A stretch of 64,000 nucleotides of DNA from Flaccisagitta enflata (lineage: Eukaryota; Chaetognatha; Sagittoidea; Aphragmophora): contig OZ231128.1 of the NCBI GenBank assembly GCA_965153355.1, positions 20,460,001 to 20,524,000 on the forward strand, read 5' to 3'. The position numbers were made by a program, and so were the translations under genes. The notes under the pieces were generated by a model. That model made no database searches. It saw only the letters and a program-made list of their open reading frames with translations, and was not told the origin of the DNA. This document shows, in pieces, positions 1 to 31,527 of this stretch; positions within the stretch are counted from its first letter, which is position 1; each line of letters begins with the position of its first letter.

Positions 1-1536
1 AAGGGATGCTCGTGCGAACGAAATAGATCAATATCAGTCAAATTTTGCGATTTCGTTTCATTTTGACGACCAATTCAGTGAAAGAAAATTGCCTACTATA
101 TTCAAATTCACCATGAGCTAGGCCAATTGTAATTTTTGCCGATCGGAAACTTTTTTTCCATTTTCTCTCAAGGCCCACCTTTTATTTGAATGAATACGAG
201 TTCGGCAAAATTCTCAAACAGACATGCATAAAGGCATTTGGGGGGAGGGAGGCACCTTCTGCAGGAAAATTGGTATAGATTTAGAGGTTTAATTTTTGGT
301 AAAAACTCCAGTAAATTGAGATTTCTTCTCCCAGGTCTATTCTCAGGTCTATTGCTATTCTAGTTTCTCGCGATCTAGAGCAATCAGTAACTGCAATTAA
401 AGTCACAACATTTTTCATCTTAGCATACCGTTTGCCAAATAACACCTGTCCGGATATTATTGTCCCAGTAGTGTCACAACTTTAGATGCCTCACTACTGC
501 TGGTGAGAAACAATATAAATCTGTGTTATTGGATGTCAGATGAGTGATTCCTAGTATGTTTCATATTGTTCTCCGTATCTAATCCCATTTTGGTTGCTTC
601 ATACCAACTTAATCCCCCAGGTATAAATTTTTCTATAGCTTTGGTTTGAATTTTTAAAGGGTTCACCTCTAAGAAATCCATCAAAATCCATGGGCAAATT
701 GAAGAACTTTTCAAAAGCTTTTTAGCCGTGAAATCCGAGTGAAATCTGAGTATCTATCTTTATATAGATTTGGTAGGTATCTGAAATTGATTAGGTTTTT
801 CTGGTAATTTTGCAATGATTTGCATGGGCAATGTTTTTACTGTTTTTGATCTAATTTGATTTTTTTATGAAGCAATCCAGGCAAAATTCATGATCAAAAC
901 GAAGATTTTTTCAAGCTCTAACTGGTGGAAAAATCTGCATGTTGCTAAATATCTCCGTTTTGATTTGATAGTCGTTTGATTTTGGGACAATAATATCCAG
1001 ACAGGTGTTATTTCTTGACTGAGGCACTGAGCCATCATTAAGTGTACTAATTAGAGCAAAACATCAGCAATAATTTAGCAATAGTTAGTAAGTTTTTAGC
1101 ATTTAAGCAATGCTCAAGAAGCGTTTGAAATATCCTCCCGGTTTCTCTGCAAGCAAAAGATGCTACGGCCTGCAAATTGCTATGCATGCTGCCATTGCCT
1201 GCTACCAGTCTGCACTCTGCACATGATGTCACTGCCAAAGTTTCTTGTGACGTCAAACATCGGGTTGAAACGGCGACATCAATTTACTTATTCTGCATAT
1301 TTGACGTCACCATCTTTATCGTGACGTCACAATCTTCTATTGACGTCAAGAACCAAAAAATTTTAGCTGGACCTGAATTTTCTTCCATAATTTTTTTATA
1401 TTCTTATCACAACAAATATTGATTTCTTTTCTTAATTCGCGATTTTGCGATTTTTAAAGAGTAAGAATTTGGAGGAGGAAAAAAGATAAAAATTGATTTT
1501 GAGACTTAAGGGAGTGATAATGGCCAAAGAACGAAT
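1..1536. other. Non-coding stretch, no gene recognised
   Basis: AT-rich sequence without a convincing exon on either strand. The only structured content I see is a cluster of CRE-type palindromes near 1250-1350, listed separately. The short open frames here have no recognisable domain and no splice context. Confidence 0.5.
1248..1348. promoter_or_regulatory. Cluster of four perfect TGACGTCA (CRE/ATF) palindromes
   Basis: The 8-bp palindrome TGACGTCA occurs at 1248-1255, 1302-1309, 1322-1329 and 1341-1348, with a near match (TGATGTCA) at 1224-1231. The last three are spaced 19-20 bp apart, about two helical turns. TGACGTCA is the established binding site of CREB/ATF bZIP dimers. Regulatory function here is inference; no gene start was found next to it, so it could also be part of a repeat. 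Confidence 0.5.
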
Positions 1537-1540
1537 TTGG

Positions 1541-1898
<358 letters not shown>

Positions 1899-4231
1899 CC
1901 TCCAGTTAATGCTAGTACAGGCCTGTATATGATTGAGTTTCCCCCCCCCCCCGGCGGGGGGAATCAAAGGATTTAGAGATGGGGAAGGGTAGACTTAGAC
2001 TCGAAAATTTTCCTAGGTCAGTCAGTAGCTCAATCTTTTGCATGGACCTGCTCAGCGCTTTCAATAATGCACGTTTCAAATTTCTGGCTCAAATACGATA
2101 GAAGTTATGAGCATTTGTTTGAACCATATCAAACTAAAAAAATTCCAGGAGAATCTTTAAACTTTCTTTTGAAATATGGCCGACACAAAAATTTTCTAAG
2201 TTTTTTTGAAAAAAGTGAAATTACAAGATTTTGGATCTAGGCGAATCAGGCAATTTCCTATCAAATGAACCCCACTTTTTTTTCAAAAAAAAAATCCTCA
2301 TAAAGGGCTTTTTGGGGCCCCTAGGGGCCCCTAGGAATTTCAAAATTTTGGTCAATGAGATCAACAGAGTTATGTGCATATGCCAAGGTATCTTTCAGGA
2401 ACAAATTCAAGCAGATTAGTTCAAGCTAGAGCTCATGCCGTTACTACCTTCGTACCGGCCGCATATAAAAGAGAAATATGAAAATTCACAAGGACTTAGA
2501 TTTAGGATCTGAGGTCAATATCTAGGAAGGGAAAGGAAGGGGAAAAAAAGAGAAAAAAAGAAAATTTGGGGAAAATATGACTTTTGGCAGTACCAAATCA
2601 TAAAACTTGATTAGTAAAACACAATCGAACACTATTTAAAACTTAAATACACTGTCTTATTGCTTTATTGGGAAGAAAATCATAGATTTTGTAAGGCGAC
2701 GCGTTGCATCGCGGGGAAGAAAACCAAAGGCAGGGTGGGAAAAAAATCAAAAGCCACTCAATTTTATACACCCCTGTGCTAGTAATCTCTGGGCGGGATA
2801 GATCCCCCGCCATCCAAAAATGCCCCCGGAAGGTAATCCGGAAGGTTTACATTTTTTTAATGTTTTAAGACTTCGATTCAAGAGTTTTGGTTTGCCATAT
2901 AGTTGTTATTTTTGAAAATGAGACAACGAACAATCCTCACAAACGTTGTTTAATGTAACGCAATTAAACCGATCATAGCAATCATGGAATTTTTTGAAAG
3001 TAATCTTAAAAAGCAACGCACAATGAAGTTGGCTGTCGATGAATCAGAGACAGCATTAAATCATTTCAAATACTATAAGAAACCTTGCTACTGCATTATG
3101 CAAATCAACTCCTCACATTTTAAGATATGAAAAGACGTAACATGTCTCTGTATAATCTCGTCGCTCAAGTTGAGAGGAGCACAAAGATGAAGTCAAAGAA
3201 GACCGGACAAAGACAAAACATGTGGAACATGTAACCAGCGTTAACCCAAGAGTGTGATAGACAAGTCGGAAGATCTTGCATGCTGGAATTAAGATGCCGC
3301 CGCTTCTTTTTGATTAGATTTTTTCATCATAACAGTCTCTGATGCTAAATTATAAGTAAATTATATGCTTAAACATTAAAAACTGATGAAATATTGAGGA
3401 AGGGAGTAGTTGTCTTGTGGTTCCTTTTGTTAGAAATCGTTTATGCCTTTCCACTTAAGCTCAAAAAAAAAAAAAATTCAAAAGATCAACTTTTTCCAAA
3501 ATCATTGAAAAGTGCAGGGTAATACCCCTTTTTAGACTCTCCCAGCGGCTCGCTTCTTTACACATGAAGGGAAAATAAATGCTACTCGGAGGTAAAGAAG
3601 AAAAAGCACGCCTGCATGACAGGAGGAATAGCGATTTTGCAATTGTAATAACATCCGTATATCTCTCCATGTTTCTCGTTCTTCAGTCTGGCCTCTCTTC
3701 CTCCTCGAAACCAGTCTGCCCATTACTAATACTATCTCATAAAAACTGCACCACTCCCAAAATTAGGCGGACTGGAACTATGTTCATTTTCCGGAATTTT
3801 ACTGTCTTCGATGGCTTAGCACGTTGTCCATGGGGGATCACGAGTTAGTGCCACCGAGCAAACCTCCGAGTCAAAAATTTATGGCATAAGGAAGTTAATG
3901 ATAAAGCGATTGAGGGCACGCAATGAAGGTCGATCTTCACCCATTAAAATCCGTTAGAACCATTTGTACTTTTTCCCCCTTACAGGAACTCTACCTATTC
4001 TACAGGTGCTATCTAGTATTCGCTGATTGCTGAGGTCACCTTAGTGAGGTGTGTGAAACAAACAATGACTGTTTGAGTTTGCCAAACCCAAAAGCAATTA
4101 GAATCTTTTGTTGCAACAATGTAAGAAATTTCCATCAAGATTAGAGATGAATGTGATACGGTAGCCGATTCAAAGTGTTACAAAACCATGCCATGCCATA
4201 CAATGCCATACCATGGGGAGATCGTCCCGCG
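1899..4231. other. Non-coding stretch, no gene recognised
   Basis: No exon-like segment with splice signals and no recognisable protein similarity on either strand. Contains scattered homopolymer runs (poly-C near 1941, poly-A near 3461) only. Confidence 0.45.
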
Positions 4232-4233
4232 TT

Positions 4234-4284
<51 letters not shown>
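4232..4284. repeat. (GT)n microsatellite
   Basis: Uninterrupted GT dinucleotides followed by GCGCGTGCGTG. Confidence 0.9.
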
Positions 4285-4288
<4 letters not shown>

Positions 4289-5705
4289 TGCGTGTAGGAT
4301 AGGAGAGTAGGAGAGATTGGGTTTGTACGCCCCTACGGCCCTACCCATCCGCCCGTGCCGATATCGCAACCCTAGGGAAACCTAATCAGTCAGAGTTCAA
4401 ATGGCGTACATTCGTACTGTTAGATTTGGATAGTTGGGTGAAGTAGAGCGGGATTTTTTCCGCTTTATTCCGCCATATCACTAACCCATCCTGGAAAGGC
4501 TAGGAGCCTGTAGTCCAGTCTCTAAAAGGAATGAAAGCTCAGATCTTGGCGACTTTGGAGCAAAGCCTGAAAATTTGCATACAGGGTCAGTTTTTTGTGC
4601 TGAAGAAGACTAGATGGGGTACACGTCTGATTTTTTAGTGTACTCTATAAAAAAACATGTTTTTTCCAAAAAAAAAACTTTGAAGTTGCACTGACGCGAA
4701 ACGAATTGACCAATTGTTATAAAATTTTAGGTGAAGAAAATTATGCCTTTTTTCTACTTGCATGCAAAATTTCAGCAAAATCGGTTCAGTAGAAGCGGAG
4801 ATATAGCCGTTTAAAGTCTAGGCCTATTTTCAAAAAAAGGGCTATGTTTCAATTTTGAGGTAAAATTTGGGTTTTTTGAGCTATAAGTCTGAAATTGTTT
4901 TCAAACATTGACTTTATCTTAATTGACCTGAAAAGCAAAAAAAATCTAAAAAATTTAGTGGTTTTTTAATTTTTGGCTAAAAAAACAAAAAATTCAGTTT
5001 CAAAATTTAGGCGTGGCCTTCAAAAAGGGCTAGTTCAAGGAAAATATCAAAATTAATGATGCTTACTTAATGAATATGATGCCATTAAGTGTACCAACTT
5101 ATTTCCAAAATTTCAAAGGGGTACACTAACCCAAAAAGACAAAAAAACATTTCAAAGTCTAAAGAAAAAATACTGAAATTTGGCATTTTTTTACCCTCTT
5201 TGAGATATGAAAAAACTCAAAGTTTGATTATTAAGCTGAAATTTGGCTCTGATATGCCCCTTACATATAGGGACTTGCATACAAAATTTTAGGCAAATTG
5301 CTTGAAGCGTTTGGCCATAGCATAACAAAATATCCCAGGAAGTCCAAAAATGCAAAATTTTGAGATTTTTTTTTTCTAAACTTTGAAATGATTTTTTGTC
5401 TTTTTGGGTTGACGTACCCCTCTGAAAGTTTGGGAATAAGTTAGTACACTTGATGACAATTGATTCCCATAGTGGGCGCCAATAATTTCAATATTTTCCT
5501 AGAACTAGCCTTTCTCAAAAATCAGGCCTTAATTCTGAAACTCAATTTTTTGATTTTTTGGGCAAAAATATGAAAAAAACATGGAATTTTTTCAATTTCT
5601 TTTGTTTTTAGAGTAAATTTGGGTAAAATGAATAATCAAAACTAGTATCAGACTTCTAGCTCAAAAAAACAAAATTTTACCCCAAAATTGAAATATAGCC
5701 CTTTT

Positions 5706-6556
5706 GGGCAGCGGCCCCGAAGGGGCCGATGACCTATGCTTTCACACAGGAGAAATTTCTCCTCCTTCTCCTTCTCCTCCTTCTTCTCCTCCGTCCGTCC
5801 ACCCCCTTATGAGGCCTAAATCCCAGCCTCGAAGCTCAAATCCCAGCCTTGAGGCTCAAATTCCAGCCTTGATGCTCAAATCTCAGCCTTGAGGCCTAGA
5901 TCCCAGCCTGGAAGCTCAAATTCCAGCCTTGAGGCTCAAATCCCAGCCTTGATGCTCAAATCTCAGCCTTGATGCTCAAATCCCAGCCTTGAGGCCCAAA
6001 TCCCAGCCTCGAGGCTCAAATCCCAGCCTTGAGGCTCAAATACCAGCCTCGAAGCTCAAATCCCAGCCTTGAGGCTCAAATCCCAGCATCGAGGCTCAAA
6101 TCCTAGCCAGGAGGCTCAAATCCCATTCTGGATGCTCAAATCCCAGCTTGGATGCTCAGATCCCAGCCTGGAAGCTCAAACCCCAGCCTCAAGCCTCAAA
6201 TCTCAGCCTCAAGGCTCAAATTCCAGCCTCAAGGCTCAAACCCCAGCCTCAAGGCTCCAATCCCAGCCTCAAGGCTCCAATCCCAGCCTCAAGGCTCCAA
6301 TCCCAGCCTAAAGGCTCCAATCCCAGCCTAAAGGCTTCAATCCCAGCCTCAAGGCTCAAATCCCAACCTCAAGGCTCAAATCCCAGTCTTAAGACTCAAA
6401 TCCCAGCCTTAAGGCTCAAATCCCAGCCTTGAAGCTCCAAACTTGCTAAGCATAGGTCATCGGCCCCTTCGGGGCCGCTGCCCCTCTTACCACCAGACAT
6501 CCACATAAACTCACATGGGGGCAATGGGTACCGCTGACCATCTAACGCTTTTGCGA
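5706..6556. mobile_element. TIR-bounded minisatellite element, copy 1
   Basis: Begins with GGGCAGCGGCCCCGAAGGGG and continues with a 'gatgacctatgctttcacac' motif. The inverse of this block occurs at about 6446-6486, giving inverted termini of about 40 bp. Between them lie about 30 degenerate 20-bp units of the type aaatcccagccttgaggctc. Outside the right terminus is a tail ending 'ctaacgcttttgcgac'. Related copies occur at 6571, 26814, 31731, 52926 and 54290. No coding capacity, so mobility in trans is inferred. Confidence 0.75.
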
Positions 6557-6570
6557 CATTTTAAGTCCTT

Positions 6571-7475
6571 TTGGGCAGCGGCCCCGAAGGGGCCGATGAC
6601 CTATGCTTTCACACATAGGGGAAATTTTTCCTCCTTCTTCTTCTTCTCCGTCCACCCCCTTCGAAGCTCATATCCTGGCCTTGGGGCCATAATCCTAGCC
6701 TAGAGGCCCAGATCCTAGTCTAGAGGCCCAAATTCTGGCATCAAGGCCCAAATCCTTGCCTCAAGACTCAAATCCCAACCCTAAGGCTCAAATCCCAGTT
6801 TAGAGGCTCATATCCCAGCCTCAAGGCCCATATCCCAGCCTTGAGGCTCACATCCCAGCCTCAAGGCTCAAATCCCAGCCTAAACCCTCAATTCCCAGTC
6901 TAGAGGCCCATATCCCAGCCTCAGAGGCCCATATCCCAGCCTTGATGCCCATATCCCAGCTTTGAGGCCCATATCCCAGCCTCGAGGCCCATATCCCAGC
7001 CTTGAGGCCCATATCCCAGCCTTGAGGCCCATATCCCAGCCTCGAGGTTCACATCCCAGCCTCGAGGCTCAAATCCCAGCCTAAACCCTCAAATCCAAGC
7101 CTCAAGCCTCAAACCCAAGCCTCGAGCCTCAAATCCTAGCCTTGAGGCTCAAATCACAGCCTTGATACTCAAATCCCAGCCTCGAGGCTCGTATCCCAGC
7201 CTAAAGCCTCATATCCCAGCCTCAAGCCTCAAATACCAGCCTTGAGGCTCAAGGATCATATCACAGCCTTGAGGCTCAAATCACAGACTCGAGGCTCAAA
7301 TCACAGCCCCATGTCTCAAATCAAAGCCTTAAGGCTCAAATTAAATCCTAGAGCTTCAAAACTTACTAAGCATAGGTCATCGGCCCCTTCGGGGCCGCTG
7401 CCCCTCTCACCATCAGATATCACATATACTCACATAGGGGCAACGGGTACCGCTGACCATCTAACGCTTTTGCGA
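6571..7475. mobile_element. TIR-bounded minisatellite element, copy 2
   Basis: Same organisation as copy 1, lying 14 bp downstream in the same orientation. The inverted termini are at about 6571-6612 and 7368-7403, with about 35 degenerate 20-bp units (aaatcccagcctcgaggctc type) between them and the same 'gcttttgcgac' tail at the right. The internal units have drifted independently of copy 1, for example many 'catatcccagcc' variants. Confidence 0.75.
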
Positions 7476-8055
7476 CTATTTTTTATAATAGGCCTATACT
7501 TTAAAAAGCCATAGCTCCGCTTCTACTTGACCGATTTTGCTGAAATTTTGCATGCAAGTAGATAAAAGGCATATTTTTTTTCACCAAAAATTTTATAGTC
7601 ATCCGTCAATTACTCTGGCGTCAGCGCAACTTTGAAGTGTTTTTTTTTTGGCTTAAAAATGTGTTTTTAGACGGGGTGCACTCAAAAATCAGACAAGCAC
7701 CCCATCTGATCTTGTTCGGCACGAAAAACTGACCTTGTATGCAAATTTTCACGCTTTGCTCCAAATTCGCCGAGTCCTTTTCTTTAAATCCTGGACTACC
7801 TGGGATTCCTTAGAACTTCATCAGATCCTGATTGCGATCTCGACGTCGTCTTGGCAACAGGAAGAAGGATCGGTGGAACTATCTAGAAAAATAGTGTCAA
7901 AAAAGAAAGAAGAAAAGAAGAGTAGACATAACTTTTCATTGAAAGTAAAGACTGGTAGAAAGAAAGAAAATATCAATCGCGCAAGACGACAGAATTTCTT
8001 ATCAAGATATGACGCGTAGTAAAATCCGTGAAGACGATATCTTTATCGGTGCTGA

Positions 8056-8446
8056 AGAAGAAGAAGAAGAAGAAGATGAAGAAGAAGAAGGAGAAGAAGA
8101 AGAAGAAGAAGAAGAAGAAGAAGAAGAAGAAGAAGAAGAAGAAGAAGATGAAGAAAAAGAAGAAGAAGAAGAAGAAGAAGAAGAAGAAGAAGAAGAAGAA
8201 GAAGAAGAAGAAGAAGAAGAAGAAGAAGAAGAAGAAGAAGAAGAAGAAGAAGAAGAAGAAGAAGAAGAAGAAGAAGAAGAAGAAGAAGAAGAAGAAGAAG
8301 AAGAAGAAGAAGAAGAAGAAGAAGAAGAAGAAGAAGAAGAAGAAGAAGAAGAAAATACAGAGGAAGAAGAAGAAGAAGAAGAAGAAGAAGAAGAAGAAGA
8401 AGAAGAAGAAGAAGAAGAAGAAGAAGAAGAAGAAGAAGAAGAAGAC
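8056..8446. repeat. (GAA)n trinucleotide tract, about 390 bp
   Basis: Nearly pure GAA/TTC repeat with a few interruptions (gatgaag, ggagaag, aaaatacagagg). Long homopurine GAA tracts are known to form triplex structures. The poly-Glu, poly-Lys and poly-Phe frames over it are artefacts. Confidence 0.97.
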
Positions 8447-8688
8447 ACCTTGATCTGGGGGCTGAGAAAAACCCGAGATAAATCTAGCGTGTTTCAATAG
8501 CTTAATTTACATGAAAAGCATACTTCTAGTTATCCCAGCAAGATGAAATTTTAACTGAAGCTCTGCAAAACCATCGGCTTTCTTAATGTAAAATTTCATC
8601 CCACTGGGGCAACTAGAAGTATGCTTTTCATGTAATTTAAGCTATTGAGATTCATCTCGGGTTTTTCTCAGCCCCCCGATCAAGGTGG
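8447..8688. mobile_element. Palindromic (foldback MITE-like) element inside a GAA tract
   Basis: The left arm (caccttgatctgggggctga...) is the near-perfect reverse complement of the right arm ending ...cagccccccgatcaaggtgg; each arm is about 110 bp around a short centre near 8570. GAA repeats lie on both sides (8056-8446 and 8692-8717), so it either inserted into the microsatellite or split it. Confidence 0.75.
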
Positions 8689-8717
8689 AAGAAGAAGAAG
8701 AAGAAGAAGAAGAAGAA

Positions 8718-9400
8718 TATGATGAAGATGATGAAGAGAAAGAAACGAGGGAGGAAAAAGCTGAAGACAAAAAGAAAGACGAAGGAAAAGGAGAATGAAA
8801 AGAGCAAAGGCAAGATAGAGAAAAGAAAGAAGAGGAAACGAAAGGGTTGTTCACTCACAGACACCATATTCAAAAGGTACTAATTGCCCCTTTGATGATC
8901 GGAAATGATTGGAATGGCGCTCATGGACCGGGCAACCATGGCAACCATGCATCCAGTCTGTGACATTCATGGATAGACAGATAGACGAACAGACACACAA
9001 AAACGCGTTTGTCGATCATATGATTCAGTATAGGATCTCACCGTGGCCACAAATAGCCAAGAAACGCGGATTTTGCACAAGCACAACGGACGGACGGACC
9101 AACGGACCGACGGAAGGACCCTCTTATAGAGCAGGATATACGGGTACCTAAGTTGCGAGCGGGTGGGCAGGGGCAGTGATGAAAACAGTTCACATATACC
9201 GTGGTTTAAGCCGGAATAAGCCTATTCATGCCCAGATCTGGAGAACTGGGAATTCCAAGATACTAAGTTAATGTGAGCGCACCTGAAAAAAAGAATAAAA
9301 AAAGATAAAGGAAGCGAGGAAGGCCAAAGAAGGCACTCAATACACTCAAGAAGGAGCGCCTCTCTTTCTTTTCTTTTTCTTTTCCAACGGATCGAAAAAG
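8718..9400. other. Non-coding stretch upstream of the D-domain gene, with GACG/GACA repeats
   Basis: Purine-rich to about 8850, then GACAGATAGACGAACAGAC and CGGACGGACGGACC repeats at about 8973-9120. At 9131-9180 the string 'gcgagcgggtgggcagggg' matches the 5' part of the Helitron-like (GTCY)n family found elsewhere in the window, so this is probably a decayed copy of that family. Confidence 0.45.
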
Positions 9401-9406
9401 GAAAGG

Positions 9407-9440
9407 TATAAAAGAGGGTGTCACAGATCGAGTGACTTCA
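9407..9440 (+). promoter_or_regulatory. TATA-box core promoter of the D-domain gene
   Basis: TATAAAAG at 9407-9414 is followed by an initiator-like TTCAACA around 9438-9444, placing a candidate start site (A at 9440) about 33 bp downstream of the first T. A motif loosely like the metazoan motif-ten element (CGCAGCGAAC, 9460-9469) follows. The start codon of the signal-peptide exon is about 480 bp further on. Position and spacing fit a focused TATA/Inr promoter; activity is inferred. Confidence 0.6.
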
Positions 9441-9918
9441 ACATTCGCGCGTACAACTGCGCAGCGAACCAAGAACGAACAAAGAACGAACAAAAAAAGA
9501 AAAGAACAACTGAAAAGGGAGGACGGCAGTTCCTCGTTGAACGTTATAAGAATAAAAACCGAAACTCAAGAAACAAAGAAACGAAACCAAACGAAACGAA
9601 GTTATTGAAAAGCACGGAACATAACACAAGCAGTGTCACAACGGGAACGAAAACGTATAAGAAACAGAAACAAAACGCCTTGCATCAACCCCTTTAGAAT
9701 CTCATTGAAAGCTACATTCAAAGACCTTCATTTTTCTGAACTAAGAAAGACAATTTGATTCGAGTTAAAGTTTATTGAAACAGCTTACCAATCGATAACA
9801 CACAAAAAAAGCCAAGAAGCCTTTATTTTCCGTAAGCCGCCGGTAGGGTGAGTTTCTTCTCACCGAAAGAAGAAAAAAGAACAGAGAACAAAAGACAATA
9901 ATAAGAAAAAATTGCGAG

Positions 9919-29189
<19,271 letters not shown>

Positions 29190-29279
29190 GTGTGTTATAC
29201 TGTCTTTAACTTTATTCGTATAACATGTACTTATGGACTTACGGACCTTTGTACTTATGGACGGTCGGAAAGGTGAGCT

Positions 29280-29445
<166 letters not shown>

Positions 29446-30660
29446 TAGTGATGGCATACATCCAGAATCAGAGAGACATGCTAAATTCGAAATATCTATT
29501 GGACTCAAGACTACAAAAAAATACCTTTTCAGCTGAACTAACAATTCTGGAAGAGGAAGAATGTGCATCTAGTGCAGCTGGGATGCTTATTGCGACGATT
29601 GCTGATAAAGTAATTCATACAATATGCCATCTTAAAGTATTGGCTTCCTCCATCCTTATTCATTGAAAACCAAGTGATTGTTGTAAAAGTTGGATAACAT
29701 TACTACCAAAACTACCTCATGAAAAGACAAGAGCCTTAAGAGCTCTTAATGGTGTTTAATCTGGACCCTTTACTAAGTACTATCTTTTTTCAGAAAATAC
29801 TCCCACTGCACAGATTATCATGGCATATCAAAAAGTAATGTGCTATTTTGAAACAGGTAACCAATTCCTGTCTATTTCTGAGATATGCAGACCACAAGAA
29901 AACACCAGATGAATATGGTGGCCCAATAAAGACCTTATCCATCTGGGCACCTTCTCATGCTCCTCTAATACTTATAATGGCAAGATACTGATACTATCTC
30001 CTTCCTGAAACACACATCTCTATGAAAGTTGGACAACATTATTACTCAACCCTATCTTACCAAAGGATAAGAGCCTTTGGAGCTCTCAATGGTGTTAAAT
30101 CCGGACCCATCACAACTATCCTTAGCATTCAATAACATTTAAGACCATCTTAGCATTATCATGAAATTATTCAAAAAAACAATTCCATTGAAAGAAAAAA
30201 ATAATAATTTTCACCTGTTTGCTACAAGTGCCAATGACAAGAAAGAGTACCAGATGAGTGTGCTGAACGGTGGTGGGGCATAATCCAAATATCCCTCACA
30301 TCCATCTGATCTTCCCATTGTAAAAGGCTCATGCAACCCACAGCCTAAAATCAAAAGCCTTTCCACTGATTGAGACCATTCTGAAACATACCATGTCAAC
30401 CTATGTTCAATTCTTTTTTTGCAGACACAGGTCAGTCGCTTGGTCCGTTGGTTTGTAACACTTGAATTGTTTGTGGTTTTTTTTCCATTGTAATGACAGT
30501 GTCCAGCCACCCAATACAGTGGTGTCATGTATCTGGTCTTGTTGCTGGCCTTGTTGTGGCCTCATTTAATGCAAATGTGTTAAAAGTCCATTACACTTCT
30601 TCTTTGGTAGTTTTTACCCATTTTTGAATGGTAAGAAGGTAACAGTTAGTTTATATATAT
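29446..30660. other. Dispersed repeat family, probably transposon-derived
   Basis: The phrases 'aaagttggacaacattact', 'gagcctttggagctct' and 'taatccggacccatcacaac' occur near 29690, 30025, 53455 and 54010, and 'gatatgcagaccacaagaaa' near 29880 and 53650. This marks a dispersed repeat several hundred bp long. Open frames here have no recognisable domain. Confidence 0.55.
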
Positions 30661-30763
30661 GTACTGCTCTTTACTGCTAGCAGTGCTAGCAGAAAAATAT
30701 TTTTTTCTGCTTTCTGCTAGCAGAAATAAAATCCACTGCTTTTGCGAACACTACTTCCGGCAC

Positions 30764-30910
30764 ATTTCAACTGGTTGAAATCTTTCATTCTACTGATATC
30801 AATCTTGTAGAATGAGAGATTTCAATGTGTTGAAATATGCCAAAATGAGAGATTTCAACCCGTTGAAATATACCAGAATGAAAGATTTCAACGGGTTGAA
30901 ATATACCAAA
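30764..30910. repeat. Short tandem repeat with palindromic TTTCAACNNGTTGAAA core
   Basis: Four copies of a palindrome (tttcaactggttgaaa, tttcaatgtgttgaaa, tttcaacccgttgaaa, tttcaacgggttgaaa) separated by an 'atatnccanaatganaga' spacer, so each unit can form a hairpin. Confidence 0.7.
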
Positions 30911-31002
30911 CTGCTGACATATCTACAAATACCGAAATGTCCATAGACTGTAGACGTAAAGATACGTAAATAGACATGAACAGATACCACAATCCTGTGT
31001 TC

Positions 31003-31135
31003 TTACTCTTTCTCGAGGGATGAATCGAAGAAGTGGATGTGGTTGATGAATTGGAGTCCGTGTCTTGATTCTGTGATGTTGATTCGTTTCCAAGGACGAA
31101 TCGCTTTGGCGAGGAATTCTTGCATGCCAACCACT
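31003..31135 (-). CDS. SDR gene exon 9: C-terminal part
   Basis: Acceptor (minus strand) catctatag|A completes phase 2. Encodes [20 protein letters not shown] and [11 protein letters not shown], matching the 3beta-HSD region where a polar 'FxFxxxxA' block precedes the last helix. Reading on gives TAA at 31005-31003; alternatively GAGAAAGA|GTAAGA is a good donor at 31006. No later exon was recognised. Confidence 0.7.
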
Positions 31136-31463
31136 CTATAGATGAAAATGGAAATGAACAAGGTTAAAAGTATATTGGATTAGATTATGTCGAGATTCTC
31201 TGATTTGTATGGTTACTAGCTTCCAAGGGCGAAGAACTTTTACATGCCAACCTCTCTATATAAATGGAAATAAATAAGGTTAAAAGTAAACTTTTTGCTG
31301 ATGGTCCCTAGCTCCCAAAAGCGAATCGCTTTGACGAATAAATCTTGCGTTCTTATCACTCAGATAAGTGTGCGCAAGACATGAGAGATGAAGGGCAAGT
31401 TTGAGCTGTGTTATCGAATCTTTGTAGCACTAGGGGGGCCCCAACCATTACATCTCTCTCTCT

Positions 31464-31527
<64 letters not shown>

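Larger units (their letters stand above)
4505..7803. mobile_element. Large foldback (inverted-repeat) element
   Basis: The segment from about 4505 to 5270 reappears as its diverged reverse complement at about 5290-5705 and again at 7477-7803. Matching landmarks include the tagtccagtct / cctggacta ends, the 'caaaatcggttcagtagaagcgg' region (near 4778) against the complement near 7520, and 'gggctatgtttcaattttg' (4842) against the complement near 5688. The right arm is interrupted by two minisatellite-bearing elements (5706-7475), so the insertion happened after the foldback formed. No transposase frame is visible; it would be non-autonomous. Confidence 0.7.

Noticed and set aside
5800-7360. Regular ~20-bp repeats resembling a CRISPR array
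   Set aside because: There are no unique spacers, the units are contiguous and degenerate, the host is clearly a eukaryote, and the blocks are bounded by inverted termini.
30211-30310. Minus-strand GYLDYAPPPFSTLIWY as the last SDR exon
   Set aside because: Phase could match, but the acceptor (aatgggaag) has no pyrimidine tract and the segment lies in the dispersed-repeat region.
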